Notes: generated by a model not told the origin, from the sequence alone. A DNA stretch of 38,661 nt from CAIKZD01 sp041675165 (GCA_041675165.1 JBAYUI010000012.1:1-38661), one strand, 5' to 3'. Shown: positions 7,312-15,285, counted from the stretch's first letter. Made by a program: numbers and translations.

Positions 7312-8328
7312 TCAGAACAAGATATCATTTGTCACCCAATCATTCAGGACCGGTATTTGCTGATTGTGTTTCGCCGCCGACACATATTTCTTGGTAAATT
7401 CAAAAGCTTCTTCCACCGCCACTTGTTGGTCTTTGGTCCTAGCAGCATTGAATCCATCCGCCGAACCGGCCAAAATAGCCTCTTTGGCGAAATAATGCGT
7501 GAACAATCCTTCCCCCGGAAGGCCATTATATCCCCCAAGAGAATAGGTGTAGGAATATTGATTTGCGGCGCTGGACATCACCACTTCTCGACCGGATCCT
7601 TTTAGAAAAGGTTCCAATTGACCGGCGTGACAAGTATCAAAAACAAAAATCACTCGTTGGGTCGTGAGACCTGAAAACCACCCTCGAAGCTGTTCATCCC
7701 AAATTATTTCTCCGCTAGGAGCATTATACAAAGCCAGTCCAAGATGCGGAGTTCCGGGGTCAGTTGACAAAGTGGTCGTTGTCGCCGAGTGACCGCTGAA
7801 AAAGAAAGTGATTTCGCTGTCCGGTTCGGCCGCCGCCGCAATGCTGGCCACCGCCGCACTTATCGCTTCAAAACTGGTCGCATCATCTCGAAAAAGATGG
7901 ATATTACTCTGGGCATAGCCATCTTTCAAGAGAACGTCTTGCATATTCAACGAATCACCATCGGCGCATAAGGCATTCACTCCGTCCGTGTGAGTGACGC
8001 ACAGATCATTGGCTGTTCCGGCATAATTGCTCAGTCCGATCACCACGGCATATTTCTTGGCGTTATCCACTGTCTCTGGGTTCAATGTTCCCGTCGCGCT
8101 CGGATAAGCGATCGGGGCCGGCTTGGTCTTTCCGCCCATCTTGCCTTTGACCATTTCCTCCGCCAATTGACGCTCAGCGCCGGAGATGACCTGCTTCTTT
8201 TCAAGCTTGAAGTCATTGGTTTTCAACGGCTTGGAAAAATCAACTCCATTTCCCGTCCCTTTAGCCTTCGCACTTAGCGCGCCTGAGAATAGCAGGACCG
8301 CCAAAAAAACCACAGTGATCTTTTTCAT
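7312..8328 (-). CDS. Secreted caspase-like (C14 / metacaspase-type) cysteine protease
   Basis: 338 residues. A signal peptide (about 1-22, ending ALSAKA) indicates export. The caspase-fold domain begins at KKYAVVIGLSNYAG (about 90) and shows the catalytic His in TFFFSGHSATT and the catalytic Cys in VFDTCHAGQ, both typical of clan CD peptidases; metacaspases read SGHG and D-x-C-H-S-G. The last 100 residues continue the p10-like part. Family members cleave after Arg/Lys or Asp; the specificity pocket cannot be read here. It has a good promoter at 8359-8388 and stands alone, so there is no visible partner or inhibitor. Confidence 0.85.
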   Translation of the reverse strand: MKKITVVFLAVLLFSGALSAKAKGTGNGVDFSKPLKTNDFKLEKKQVISGAERQLAEEMVKGKMGGKTKPAPIAYPSATGTLNPETVDNAKKYAVVIGLSNYAGTANDLCVTHTDGVNALCADGDSLNMQDVLLKDGYAQSNIHLFRDDATSFEAISAAVASIAAAAEPDSEITFFFSGHSATTTTLSTDPGTPHLGLALYNAPSGEIIWDEQLRGWFSGLTTQRVIFVFDTCHAGQLEPFLKGSGREVVMSSAANQYSYTYSLGGYNGLPGEGLFTHYFAKEAILAGSADGFNAARTKDQQVAVEEAFEFTKKYVSAAKHNQQIPVLNDWVTNDILF

Positions 8329-8358
8329 TTATTTTTATATTAATTATTTATCACTCCT

Positions 8359-8388
8359 ATTATACCACCAAAACCGCGTGATGTTCAA
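8359..8388 (-). promoter_or_regulatory. Promoter of the caspase-like gene
   Basis: On the minus strand TTGAAC (8383-8388), 18-nt spacer, TATAAT (8359-8364) preceded by TGG. The leader is about 25 nt. Confidence 0.6.
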
Positions 8389-8441
8389 GGGATTATTTTG
8401 AAAAAAAAGGGGGTGACAGGAAGAAATGGTTCAAAGAGCAT

Positions 8442-8840
8442 TCATCGGTTCAGATAAGTTATGGTCAATTGGAGCACAGTGGCAAATGCGACCCACAGAA
8501 GATAGGGCAACTGAATATAGCTGATCCAGCGCGCATGAGGATAGATTGCCACCATCGCCCAGATGAGAGACCCGAGCACTAGGAGAATATCCACCGCCGC
8601 CAAGAGATTGTTTTTCAGTCCGAACTGCAAAGGCGTGAAGGATAAATTGAAAATCAAATTAAGTATGAATGGCAAAATGACCAGAAAGGGAATTTGTTTT
8701 TTGAAAAACATCCAAAAAACTTGCCCGAAAGAAATGGCAATGAGAACGTAGAGAAAAGTCCACACCGGACCAAAAACCGCAGCCGGCGGCGACCAAGATG
8801 GTTTTATGATTTGCGAATACCAATTGTATGATTCGTTCAT
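8442..8840 (-). CDS. tspO: TspO/MBR family tryptophan-rich protein
   Basis: Five-helix membrane protein that binds porphyrins and related ligands. Family signatures are visible: WYSQIIKPSWSPPAAVFGPV near the N-terminus (the Pro-Ser-Trp-x-Pro-Pro loop), WTFLYVLIAIS, NLIFNLSFTPLQFGL and the C-terminal PYLLWVAFATVLQLTI. At 132 residues it is slightly shorter than the usual 150-160. It lies between the caspase-like gene and the RhuM-Fic gene, and repeat family 1 copy B sits directly in its upstream region. Confidence 0.92.
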   Translation of the reverse strand: MNESYNWYSQIIKPSWSPPAAVFGPVWTFLYVLIAISFGQVFWMFFKKQIPFLVILPFILNLIFNLSFTPLQFGLKNNLLAAVDILLVLGSLIWAMVAIYPHARWISYIQLPYLLWVAFATVLQLTITYLNR

Positions 8841-8852
8841 GGATGTTTTTTA

Positions 8853-8917
8853 TTTTATGTAAGTAATTTCAGCCATAGGCTGATCCGCCTCAGGCGGAAA
8901 TTACGTAATTATTTTTT
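8853..8917. repeat. Palindromic repeat family 1, long copy B
   Basis: Same 60-nt element as copy A with hairpins CAGCC-ATA-GGCTG and CCGCC-TCA-GGCGG inside GTAATTT/AAATTAC arms. It lies between tspO and the RhuM-Fic gene and contains the TAA stop of the latter. Confidence 0.8.
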
Positions 8918-9886
8918 CGCAATCAAGTTTAAAATCAATCCCACTACTTTTTCTTTGTCTTTAGGATTGCTGCTGGCAACCAGAATAGTAAGGGCGGTAA
9001 GGGCGGATGGGGTCAGCCGAGATGTGTCCAAAATGTTGGCTGCGCGCAAAAACCACACAAAAGCAAAAGCACCACTGCGTTTATTGCCATCCACAAACGG
9101 ATGATTCTTGACCATGAAATACAACAGGTGCGCGGCTTTTTCTTCCACGCTGGGATAGACTTCTTGAGCGCCGAAAGTCTGCATGACATTGCCCACGATG
9201 CCCGCCACTGATCCAGTTGCCCGCTCTTGACCAAAAATTTCCGTAGCCTCTTTTTTCCTAGTGAGTTCTTTTTTCAAATCAGAAAGACTGGCCACCACTT
9301 TTTCAGCCGTGAGCGCCACTTTCTTCTTAGTCAGCTTCCCTTTAGGAATAATATCTTTGTCATAGGCGTCCAAGGACAGCCAGGTGTCAGCAAAAAGCGC
9401 CACCAGCTCAATCGCATCGCCCGTGTCAATGATAGTTTTTGCCGGCAGCAGTTTTTTAATATCTTCCACAACACCCAAAAACTGCTCATAGTTTTTCTTG
9501 ATCCGATTCTTATCGATGGCAAAACCATTGACGATATAACTGCGCAAGGTTTTGGTCGCCCATTGGCGAAATTCTATAGCCACTTTTGAATTTGTTCTGT
9601 ATCCCACTGCAAGCACAATGTCTAGATTATAAGATTGAACTTGGTAGGTTTTTCCATCGTCAGCAGTATGTGCAAATTTTGCACATACTGCTTTTTCAAC
9701 CAATTCACTATCTTTAAAGATATTTCTTATATGCTTAGTAATAACAGATCTTTCCACGCCAAAAACATCAGCGATTTGCGCCTGCGTTGCCCAAATCGTT
9801 TCATGCGTGAAATCACCTCGCAGCTCAATCGCTCCGGACTTGGCTTGATAAATAATAACCCCCTTATTTTTTTGTATTTTTTTCAT
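8909..9886 (-). CDS. RhuM-Fic/Doc fusion protein
   Basis: 325 residues with two parts. Residues about 10-125 match the virulence RhuM domain: WATQAQIADVFGVERSVITK (a DNA-binding-like helix), then the typical NLDIVLAVGYRTNSKVAIEFR and RQWATKTLRSYIVNGF. Residues about 200-300 hold a Fic/Doc domain with the active-site loop HPFVDGNKRSGAFAF (canonical HPFxxGNGR). Fic proteins transfer AMP or phosphate to targets, and Doc-type members are toxins. No inhibitory (S/T)xxxE(G/N) helix is obvious and no antitoxin gene is adjacent. The promoter shows TGGTATAAT at 9916-9924. The stop lies in repeat 1. Confidence 0.88.
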   Translation of the reverse strand: MKKIQKNKGVIIYQAKSGAIELRGDFTHETIWATQAQIADVFGVERSVITKHIRNIFKDSELVEKAVCAKFAHTADDGKTYQVQSYNLDIVLAVGYRTNSKVAIEFRQWATKTLRSYIVNGFAIDKNRIKKNYEQFLGVVEDIKKLLPAKTIIDTGDAIELVALFADTWLSLDAYDKDIIPKGKLTKKKVALTAEKVVASLSDLKKELTRKKEATEIFGQERATGSVAGIVGNVMQTFGAQEVYPSVEEKAAHLLYFMVKNHPFVDGNKRSGAFAFVWFLRAANILDTSRLTPSALTALTILVASSNPKDKEKVVGLILNLIAKK

Positions 9887-9915
9887 AAAATTACGCTACA
9901 ATTTATTATAATGAT

Positions 9916-9924
9916 ATTATACCA
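9916..9924 (-). promoter_or_regulatory. Extended -10 promoter of the RhuM-Fic gene
   Basis: TGGTATAAT on the minus strand, 30 nt before the ATG at 9886. No good -35 is visible, as expected for extended -10 promoters. Confidence 0.5.
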
Positions 9925-9952
9925 CTATATAGATTTCTAGCAAGTGAATGAA

Positions 9953-9979
9953 GTCGAAGACTGTCCTTGGCTAGGTTTA
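9953..9979. repeat. Palindromic repeat family 2, copy 2 (diverged)
   Basis: GTCGAAGAC..GTCCTTGGC and the shared CTAGGTTTA end. The arms no longer pair fully. It is 8 nt downstream of the hydrolase stop. Confidence 0.55.
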
Positions 9980-9987
9980 TTCTTCTG

Positions 9988-10536
9988 CTATTTTATAATT
10001 TTTTCCGCTTTTTCCAAATAATGCTCAATGTTGGCCGAGGTGATTTCATCAGGAGCAATAGTGGTGTTGTGGCGAAGTCCCATCATTACACTTTTTTCAA
10101 TCCTAGTTTTGTCTTCCACGCTTTCGATCACTCTGGCTAATTGCGAATTTTCATCACTTTCTTTTCCAGGTGGATAAACCGTGTCCAGCTCTCCTGAAAT
10201 ATAAGTTATGAGACAATCGATGTCTTTTATTTTTTCCAACAGATGTCCCTCGGACAATCTTTCCACTTCTGACAATCTTTGCGCGCCTCGATTTTTGGCA
10301 AACGGGCCTTGGGTTTTGGGAACATATTTTTGTATTTCTTTTTCATAATCTTTCTCCCCTGAAAAAGCGGAACGGACAGCATATTCCGCGGAAGTTTTCA
10401 GACCTGACCCAACAAAACGCACACCAAGCGCAACTCTGTTTTCCTTGTTTTCAACTCCCGCCGGATTCAGTAAAACCAGACTGGAAACTTTGTCAGGATA
10501 GTTTTTGGCAAAGGTCGCCATAATTTCACTGCCCAT
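9988..10536 (-). CDS. Alpha/beta hydrolase, C-terminal part (downstream of frame change)
   Basis: Carries the rest of the hydrolase whose N-terminal half is at 10548-10958. The nucleophile elbow V-H-L-V-G-H-S-M-G is encoded across the frame change at 10557-10563; this frame alone has an ATG at the Met of GHSMG. The acid Asp is probably in YISGELDTVYPP and the catalytic His in MMGLRHNTT. As drawn, this part lacks the strand and Ser needed for activity unless made as a fusion by -1 frameshifting. See the finding on the A AAA AAG heptamer. Confidence 0.7.
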   Translation of the reverse strand: MGSEIMATFAKNYPDKVSSLVLLNPAGVENKENRVALGVRFVGSGLKTSAEYAVRSAFSGEKDYEKEIQKYVPKTQGPFAKNRGAQRLSEVERLSEGHLLEKIKDIDCLITYISGELDTVYPPGKESDENSQLARVIESVEDKTRIEKSVMMGLRHNTTIAPDEITSANIEHYLEKAEKIIK

Positions 10537-10547
10537 CGAATGACCAA

Positions 10548-10958
10548 CTAAGTGAACTTTTTTCCTTCTTGAAATCCAATACTCTCAAGCAGTTGACTGA
10601 TGACTTCTGCTTCATTGTTGAAATTATTTGTTTTGTAATAACCTTCGGAAGGATTGTCTGAATTCCCATACCCAGGAAGCGATGGCATGATAACTTTTCT
10701 GCCTTCACAGGCGAGGGAGAATCCCAACTCAGAAATTCCTTCCCAGCCGGAACCAAATCCAGGCAAAACAACCACGGCATCGCCATTTTTATTCTCTTGG
10801 GATTCCACGGAAATAATTCTGTAATCGACACTGATCTTTTCTCCGTTTATCTCAACTTCAACTTTAGATTCTTTTTCCAATTGTTCCCCCACCTCGGGAA
10901 TGAAGTCTCTCCGGTTTTCAAAAATTTTAGTGATGGAAAGATTTTCAAAATTAGGCAT
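10548..10958 (-). CDS. Alpha/beta hydrolase, N-terminal part (upstream of frame change)
   Basis: 136 codons ending in GFQEGKKFT-stop. The oxyanion-hole region VVVLPGFGSGWEGISELGF and SLPGYGNSDNP are typical of alpha/beta hydrolases, so the catalytic Ser should follow about 30 residues later, in the other frame. Reading -1 at the A6 run restores GFQEGKK-VHLVGHSMG exactly. The whole product would be about 323 residues. The substrate is unknown. The short form of repeat 1 lies immediately upstream of the start. Confidence 0.7.
   Translation of the reverse strand: MPNFENLSITKIFENRRDFIPEVGEQLEKESKVEVEINGEKISVDYRIISVESQENKNGDAVVVLPGFGSGWEGISELGFSLACEGRKVIMPSLPGYGNSDNPSEGYYKTNNFNNEAEVISQLLESIGFQEGKKFT
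10557..10563 (-). other. Frame-change site: A AAA AAG heptamer
   Basis: In the reading phase of the N-terminal hydrolase part the minus strand reads GGA AAA AAG, i.e. the slippery heptamer A AAA AAG in the phase used for -1 frameshifting. TTCACT just after it can pair with AGTGAA 20 nt later. An indel in the A6 run, real or from sequencing, is the other explanation. Confidence 0.5.
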
Positions 10959-10959
10959 A

Positions 10960-10990
10960 TTTTTATGTAAGTAATTACGTAATTATTTTT
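10960..10990. repeat. Repeat family 1, short copy lacking the two hairpins
   Basis: TTTTTATGTAAGTAATT joined directly to ACGTAATTATTTTT, i.e. the flanks of copies A and B without the 33-nt hairpin pair. It lies between the hydrolase start and the DUF1294 gene. Confidence 0.65.
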
Positions 10991-10994
10991 AATG

Positions 10995-11288
10995 TTATTT
11001 AGTCAAATACTGATAGGCCAGATATAGGCAGGCGCTGTTTTGGATGATGAGCAGCGGAATGCCAAGGAGAAAATACCATTTTTGGGTTTTATGTCGAAAG
11101 GCAAACATGCCAGCCAAAACGCCCAGGCTGCCAAATGCCGTTCCTAGAAAAAACAACATGCCTTCTGAAATCCTCTCAACATCACTTTTTATTGAACGCT
11201 TTTTATCCAACAGCATAACACAAAACGCCAACAAATTCATTGCCAGAAAAAAAGTGATGATCGTTATTGCCTGATTCCCTAGTTCCAT
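10995..11288 (-). CDS. DUF1294 family membrane protein
   Basis: 97 residues, about the usual length of this family. Four hydrophobic helices surround the conserved elements MLLDKKRSI, RISEGMLFFLGTAFGSLGVL and the FRHKTQKWYF motif at about 65-75, all diagnostic for DUF1294. The biochemical role is unknown. It lies directly downstream of hsdR (15 nt), so it may be read with the hsd operon, but the family has no known defence role. Confidence 0.85.
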   Translation of the reverse strand: MELGNQAITIITFFLAMNLLAFCVMLLDKKRSIKSDVERISEGMLFFLGTAFGSLGVLAGMFAFRHKTQKWYFLLGIPLLIIQNSACLYLAYQYLTK

Positions 11289-11303
11289 TTTTTTGATTTT
11301 TTA

Positions 11304-14300
11304 TTACAATTCCCCACCTGAAATATCAAAGAATCTTTCAAAGAAGCTTGTGAGCTTATTTAATACACTTTCCCGCTTCTTACCATAACCACCATCAGGT
11401 CGAAACTTTGACATAGGCGGCAATACTTTCGTAATTGCTGTTCCGGTTGTCGCAATATTTCCATCTCGAAACGCATTTTTTATAAATTTATAGGTCGCTT
11501 CCCGATCAAGGTTTTCGTTTTCTATGATTTTTTCCAACTCTTCAACTTTCTTTTTTTCGACAAATTTTTGCCAATCCTCATCAACAACAGAATGCACATC
11601 AAGCGAGGTGATAAATTGGTCAATAAGATCTTTTTTGTTACGAAGCTCAACACTAGAATCAATGGCCTTATTAATATCAACTAGTAGCTCTTTATTTTTG
11701 ACATGATCATCGTGATATCTCTTAATCAGTCCCAAAATATAATCGATATTAATTTCGATTTGCTTGATAAGTTCCATCTCAAAAACCACATCGTCGTTCA
11801 CGTTCTCTTTTTCACCCTCTGCGCCTTTGCGAAATTCATTATACAAATCAATATACATACTGTGATAATCCTGCACATCACGCTCAGTTAAGATTTCCTG
11901 TCCCGCAAATTCGTCGAAAGTTGTCAGGATATTTCGCACACGCAAAACCGCTCCATATAATTTAATGAAATCTTTTTGATTCTGTTCCCCTATGATTATT
12001 TTGCCTATTGGAAATTTCTCCAGAAGTTCGTCTATTAAACTTTTGTAACCACGAACTTCTTTATCGCCGTCCTTGTATCCATTATAATAATCTTCATAGG
12101 CCTTGAGGAGCACGATTCCGCAAGCTTCCTTGTCTCCAAAAAGTGCAATGGATTCATTGGTCGCTTTTTCCAGATTGCGAAAACAAACGATGTTTCCAAA
12201 AGTTTTCACGCTATTTAAAATACGATTAGTTCTGGAAAATGCTTGAAGAAGTCCATGTAAACGCAAATTTTTATCCACCCACAGCGTATTGAGGGTTGTC
12301 GCATCAAATCCAGTCAAGAACATATTCACCACGATCAAAATGTCTATTTCTCTTTTTTTGACTCGCTCACTAACATCTTTATAGTAATTTTGAAATTTGT
12401 CAGACGACGTGTCATAGGAAGTGCCAAACATCTTGTTGTAATCTGAAATAGCACTTTCCAGAAAATCTCGAGAACTGACATCCAGCCCGCTGGTGTCCTC
12501 TGAATTTTCATCAACCATCCCGTCCAAATCTTCATCATTGACTCCGAAACTAAAAATTGTCGCTACTTTCAATTTCCTATCGCTTGGCTCCGAAGCTAGT
12601 TGTTTTTTGAATTCAAGATAATATTTTTTAGCCACATCAATAGACGCAACAGCAAAAATTGAATTGAATCCCGCCAGCCTGCGATCTTGAATTTTGTAAA
12701 AACTGTTTCGCTTTGTTTTCTGATCAAAATGTTCTCTGATATACTTTACGATATTTTCCAGTCGCTCTGGTGCCGACAGAATTGCTTCTCGATCAATATC
12801 TTTCACTTTTTCATCCTCGATGTTTTCCGCCTCATGGACTGTTGAAACATAATCCACCTTAAACGGCAAAACATTCTTATCAGCAATGGCATCTACAATT
12901 GTGTAAGTGTGAAGTTTTTCACCAAAAGCCTGCTCGGTAGTTTTGAAATCAACTCGCCCACTAGATGAGGAATTAGCTGCAAAAATAGGCGTGCCGGTAA
13001 AACCGAATAAGTGATATTTCTTAAAGGCTTTGACAATGCTGGCATGCATATCGCCGAATTGAGAGCGATGACATTCATCAAAAATAATCACAATGTGCCC
13101 ATCAAATATTTCATGTCTATTATTTTTCCCGATAAACTTATCTAATTTCTGAATTGTGGTAACAATGATTCTTGAGTTTGAATTTTCCAATTGTTTTTTC
13201 AGAATTGCCGTGCTGGTGTTACTATTGGCCGCGCCTTTTTCAAACTTGTCATATTCTCGCATTGTTTGGTAGTCCAAATCTTTGCGATCAACCACAAATA
13301 ATACTTTGTCTACATGTGACAGTTTACTGGCGAGTTGCGCAGTCTTGAAACTGGTCAAAGTCTTTCCTGATCCGGTGGTGTGCCAAATATATCCGCCAGC
13401 TTCCAATGTGCCGAGTTTTTTGTAATTTGTACTTACCTCTATCCGACTCAAAATCCTCTCAGTGGCCACGATTTGATATGGTCGCATAGCCAGTAAAAGC
13501 CTGTCAGTGGTGAATACGCAATATTTCGTCAAAATATTCAAAATCGCATGCTTAGCAAAAAATGTTTTGGCAAAATCCATGAGATCAGTAATTGGTCGAT
13601 TGGTCGCATCTGCCCACCAACTGGTAAATTCAAAACTATTGCTCGATTTCTTGCCTTTTTTAATCTTGCCCTCATTCGATTCTTTGATATGCTGTGATCT
13701 GGTGGTATTGCTGTAATATTTCGTATGCGTTCCGTTGGAAATGACAAAAAGTTGCACATATTCAAAAAGTCCGCTTGCAGACCAAAAACTTTCCCGTTGA
13801 TAGCGATTGATTTGATTAAAGGCTTCTTGAATCGCAACGCCTCGGCGTTTCAGCTCAATATGCACCAGTGGCAAACCATTCACCAGCACTGTCACATCAT
13901 AGCGATTAGCACGCTGTCCTCCGCCAGCTGGCGGATTCGTCGCATATTGGTTGATGACTTGCAAGCTGTTGTTGTGAATATTTTTCTTGTCTATTAAATC
14001 AATATTTTTCGTCTTGCCATTGTCTAAAATTAAATCTTTCTTTGAGCTTTCTTGTATAGTCGCAGTTTTTTCTTCTATGTTCTGGTTGGGATTGGCAACT
14101 TCACTCGCAAAGAATCGTTCCCATTCAGTATCAGAAAAAGTAAAATTATTGAGTTTTTCAAGTTGTTGTCGCAAATTTTGCACCAACTCATCTTCGGAAG
14201 TGATGCGCAAATATTCATAGGCTTGCGTTTCTAATTGCTTGATAAAAGCCCGCTCAAGCTCGGCTTCACTTTGGTAAGAGTTGCCGTCACTCACTCGGTC

Positions 14301-14375
14301 AGCAACTTTTCGATATTCCGCCACCACTGTGCTTTGCGGATTTTCTGCAACTAAATTGTATTTATTGTTTGGCAT
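11304..14375 (-). CDS. hsdR: Type I restriction enzyme R subunit
   Basis: ATP-driven DNA translocase and endonuclease of the type I complex (R2M2S). 1023 residues, normal length, intact frame. The N-terminal nuclease shows the D..ExK core in YDVTVLVNG..HIELKRRG (about 165-185). The helicase motor has Walker A TTGSGKT (about 330), the DECH box in IIFDECHRSQFG (about 445), TGTP (about 465) and the motif VI-type QAFSRTNR (about 730). The C-terminus is the helical HsdM-interacting part. It is the last of the operon genes, 41 nt after the KilA-N gene, with a perfect 8-bp-armed palindrome in that gap. Confidence 0.95.
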   Translation of the reverse strand: MPNNKYNLVAENPQSTVVAEYRKVADRVSDGNSYQSEAELERAFIKQLETQAYEYLRITSEDELVQNLRQQLEKLNNFTFSDTEWERFFASEVANPNQNIEEKTATIQESSKKDLILDNGKTKNIDLIDKKNIHNNSLQVINQYATNPPAGGGQRANRYDVTVLVNGLPLVHIELKRRGVAIQEAFNQINRYQRESFWSASGLFEYVQLFVISNGTHTKYYSNTTRSQHIKESNEGKIKKGKKSSNSFEFTSWWADATNRPITDLMDFAKTFFAKHAILNILTKYCVFTTDRLLLAMRPYQIVATERILSRIEVSTNYKKLGTLEAGGYIWHTTGSGKTLTSFKTAQLASKLSHVDKVLFVVDRKDLDYQTMREYDKFEKGAANSNTSTAILKKQLENSNSRIIVTTIQKLDKFIGKNNRHEIFDGHIVIIFDECHRSQFGDMHASIVKAFKKYHLFGFTGTPIFAANSSSSGRVDFKTTEQAFGEKLHTYTIVDAIADKNVLPFKVDYVSTVHEAENIEDEKVKDIDREAILSAPERLENIVKYIREHFDQKTKRNSFYKIQDRRLAGFNSIFAVASIDVAKKYYLEFKKQLASEPSDRKLKVATIFSFGVNDEDLDGMVDENSEDTSGLDVSSRDFLESAISDYNKMFGTSYDTSSDKFQNYYKDVSERVKKREIDILIVVNMFLTGFDATTLNTLWVDKNLRLHGLLQAFSRTNRILNSVKTFGNIVCFRNLEKATNESIALFGDKEACGIVLLKAYEDYYNGYKDGDKEVRGYKSLIDELLEKFPIGKIIIGEQNQKDFIKLYGAVLRVRNILTTFDEFAGQEILTERDVQDYHSMYIDLYNEFRKGAEGEKENVNDDVVFEMELIKQIEINIDYILGLIKRYHDDHVKNKELLVDINKAIDSSVELRNKKDLIDQFITSLDVHSVVDEDWQKFVEKKKVEELEKIIENENLDREATYKFIKNAFRDGNIATTGTAITKVLPPMSKFRPDGGYGKKRESVLNKLTSFFERFFDISGGEL

Positions 14376-14389
14376 ATTTCAATTTCAAA

Positions 14390-14408
14390 TGGTTAGTAAC
14401 ACTAACCA
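14390..14408. promoter_or_regulatory. Palindrome P3 before hsdR
   Basis: TGGTTAGT-AAC-ACTAACCA in the 41-nt gap between the KilA-N gene and hsdR. Flanking bases give AAGTGGT-type arms on the minus strand, resembling palindrome P2 inside the KilA-N gene. Possible operator. Confidence 0.4.
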
Positions 14409-14416
14409 CTTCATTA

Positions 14417-15229
14417 TTATTTTAATAGCTTTCTATTCTCAACTTCTTTCAAGACTTTCATTTGCTGAATGGCAATCTGATTGAGTTTCATTAATCTTTC
14501 GCTTTGCATCATTTTTTCATTAATAAATACGGCATTTAAATTTTCCATATTGGACAAACAAATAAGTTCGTTGATGGAGGCGTAATCTCGAATATTCCCC
14601 TTAAGATTAGGATTGGCATCGCGCCACTCTTTAGCAGTCATGCCAAACAAAGCCACATTCAGCACATCTGCTTCGTTAGCATATACATAATTGATTTGTT
14701 TTTTAGTAAGTGCAACTGGAATCAAGTTCGTCTTAATTGCGTCAGTATGAATATTATAATTTATTTTTGCCAACTCTCTTTTGGCAGACCAACTAAGTTG
14801 CTTTTGTTCTTTTTCTTTAAGGCGTTGGAATTCTTCAATGAGGTACAATTTGAATGGTACGCTAATAGCGGAGCCAAACTCAAAGGCGATATCTTTATGG
14901 GCATATGTGCCACCATATTTACCCCTTTTTACTATGATGCCGATTGCTGAGGTTTTTTCTATCCATTCTGAAACACTCATTACGAAGTTTGGTAGTCCAG
15001 CCTGTGATTTAAAGTGGTCAAATTCGACCACTTTAAAATTTGAATTATGTATTTTTTCCCAAGTACCAAGAAATTCAAGTGAATACCTGCTTCTTAGCCA
15101 GTTTTTAATAATATCCGCAGCACGACTTTCGCTTTCTTTGGCATTCGCCATGTCAGTAAGGGAAATGTAATCTTTTCCCTGAAAAGCAAGGATTGAAATC
15201 TCTGCTTGTTGTACGGTTATTTTTGCCAT
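14417..15229 (-). CDS. KilA-N domain DNA-binding protein
   Basis: 270 residues. The KilA-N domain covers about 5-130: YISLTDMANAKESESRAADI, NWLRSRYSLEFLGTWEKI, and the family motif GGTYAHKDIAFEFGSAISV. The C-terminal half is helical and resembles the variable regions found behind KilA-N in phage and plasmid proteins. KilA-N proteins bind DNA; those in or near restriction operons are not characterised as far as I know. It lies between hsdS and hsdR in the same direction (56 and 41 nt gaps). One palindrome precedes it and another lies within it, which suggests autoregulation (inference). Confidence 0.85.
   Translation of the reverse strand: MAKITVQQAEISILAFQGKDYISLTDMANAKESESRAADIIKNWLRSRYSLEFLGTWEKIHNSNFKVVEFDHFKSQAGLPNFVMSVSEWIEKTSAIGIIVKRGKYGGTYAHKDIAFEFGSAISVPFKLYLIEEFQRLKEKEQKQLSWSAKRELAKINYNIHTDAIKTNLIPVALTKKQINYVYANEADVLNVALFGMTAKEWRDANPNLKGNIRDYASINELICLSNMENLNAVFINEKMMQSERLMKLNQIAIQQMKVLKEVENRKLLK
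15011..15034. promoter_or_regulatory. Palindrome P2 inside the KilA-N gene
   Basis: Perfect 9-bp arms AAAGTGGTC and GACCACTTT around AAATTC, within codons for KVVEFDHFK. It shares the TCGAATT(C/T)GA centre with P1 at 15249-15271. Confidence 0.45.
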
Positions 15230-15248
15230 AATTTTTGATGTTTATGCT

Positions 15249-15271
15249 AAGGGGATCGAATTCGACCCCTT
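15249..15271. promoter_or_regulatory. Palindrome P1 upstream of the KilA-N gene
   Basis: AAGGGG and CCCCTT arms around a centre containing CGAATTCG, 20 nt before the KilA-N start and 15 nt after the hsdS stop. There is no long T-run directly after it, so an operator is as likely as a terminator. Confidence 0.45.
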
Positions 15272-15285
15272 AAATTTATTTTTAA

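Noticed and set aside
10526..10831. Third frame over the hydrolase joint
   Set aside because: Shadow frame; the family sequence switches between the two other frames.
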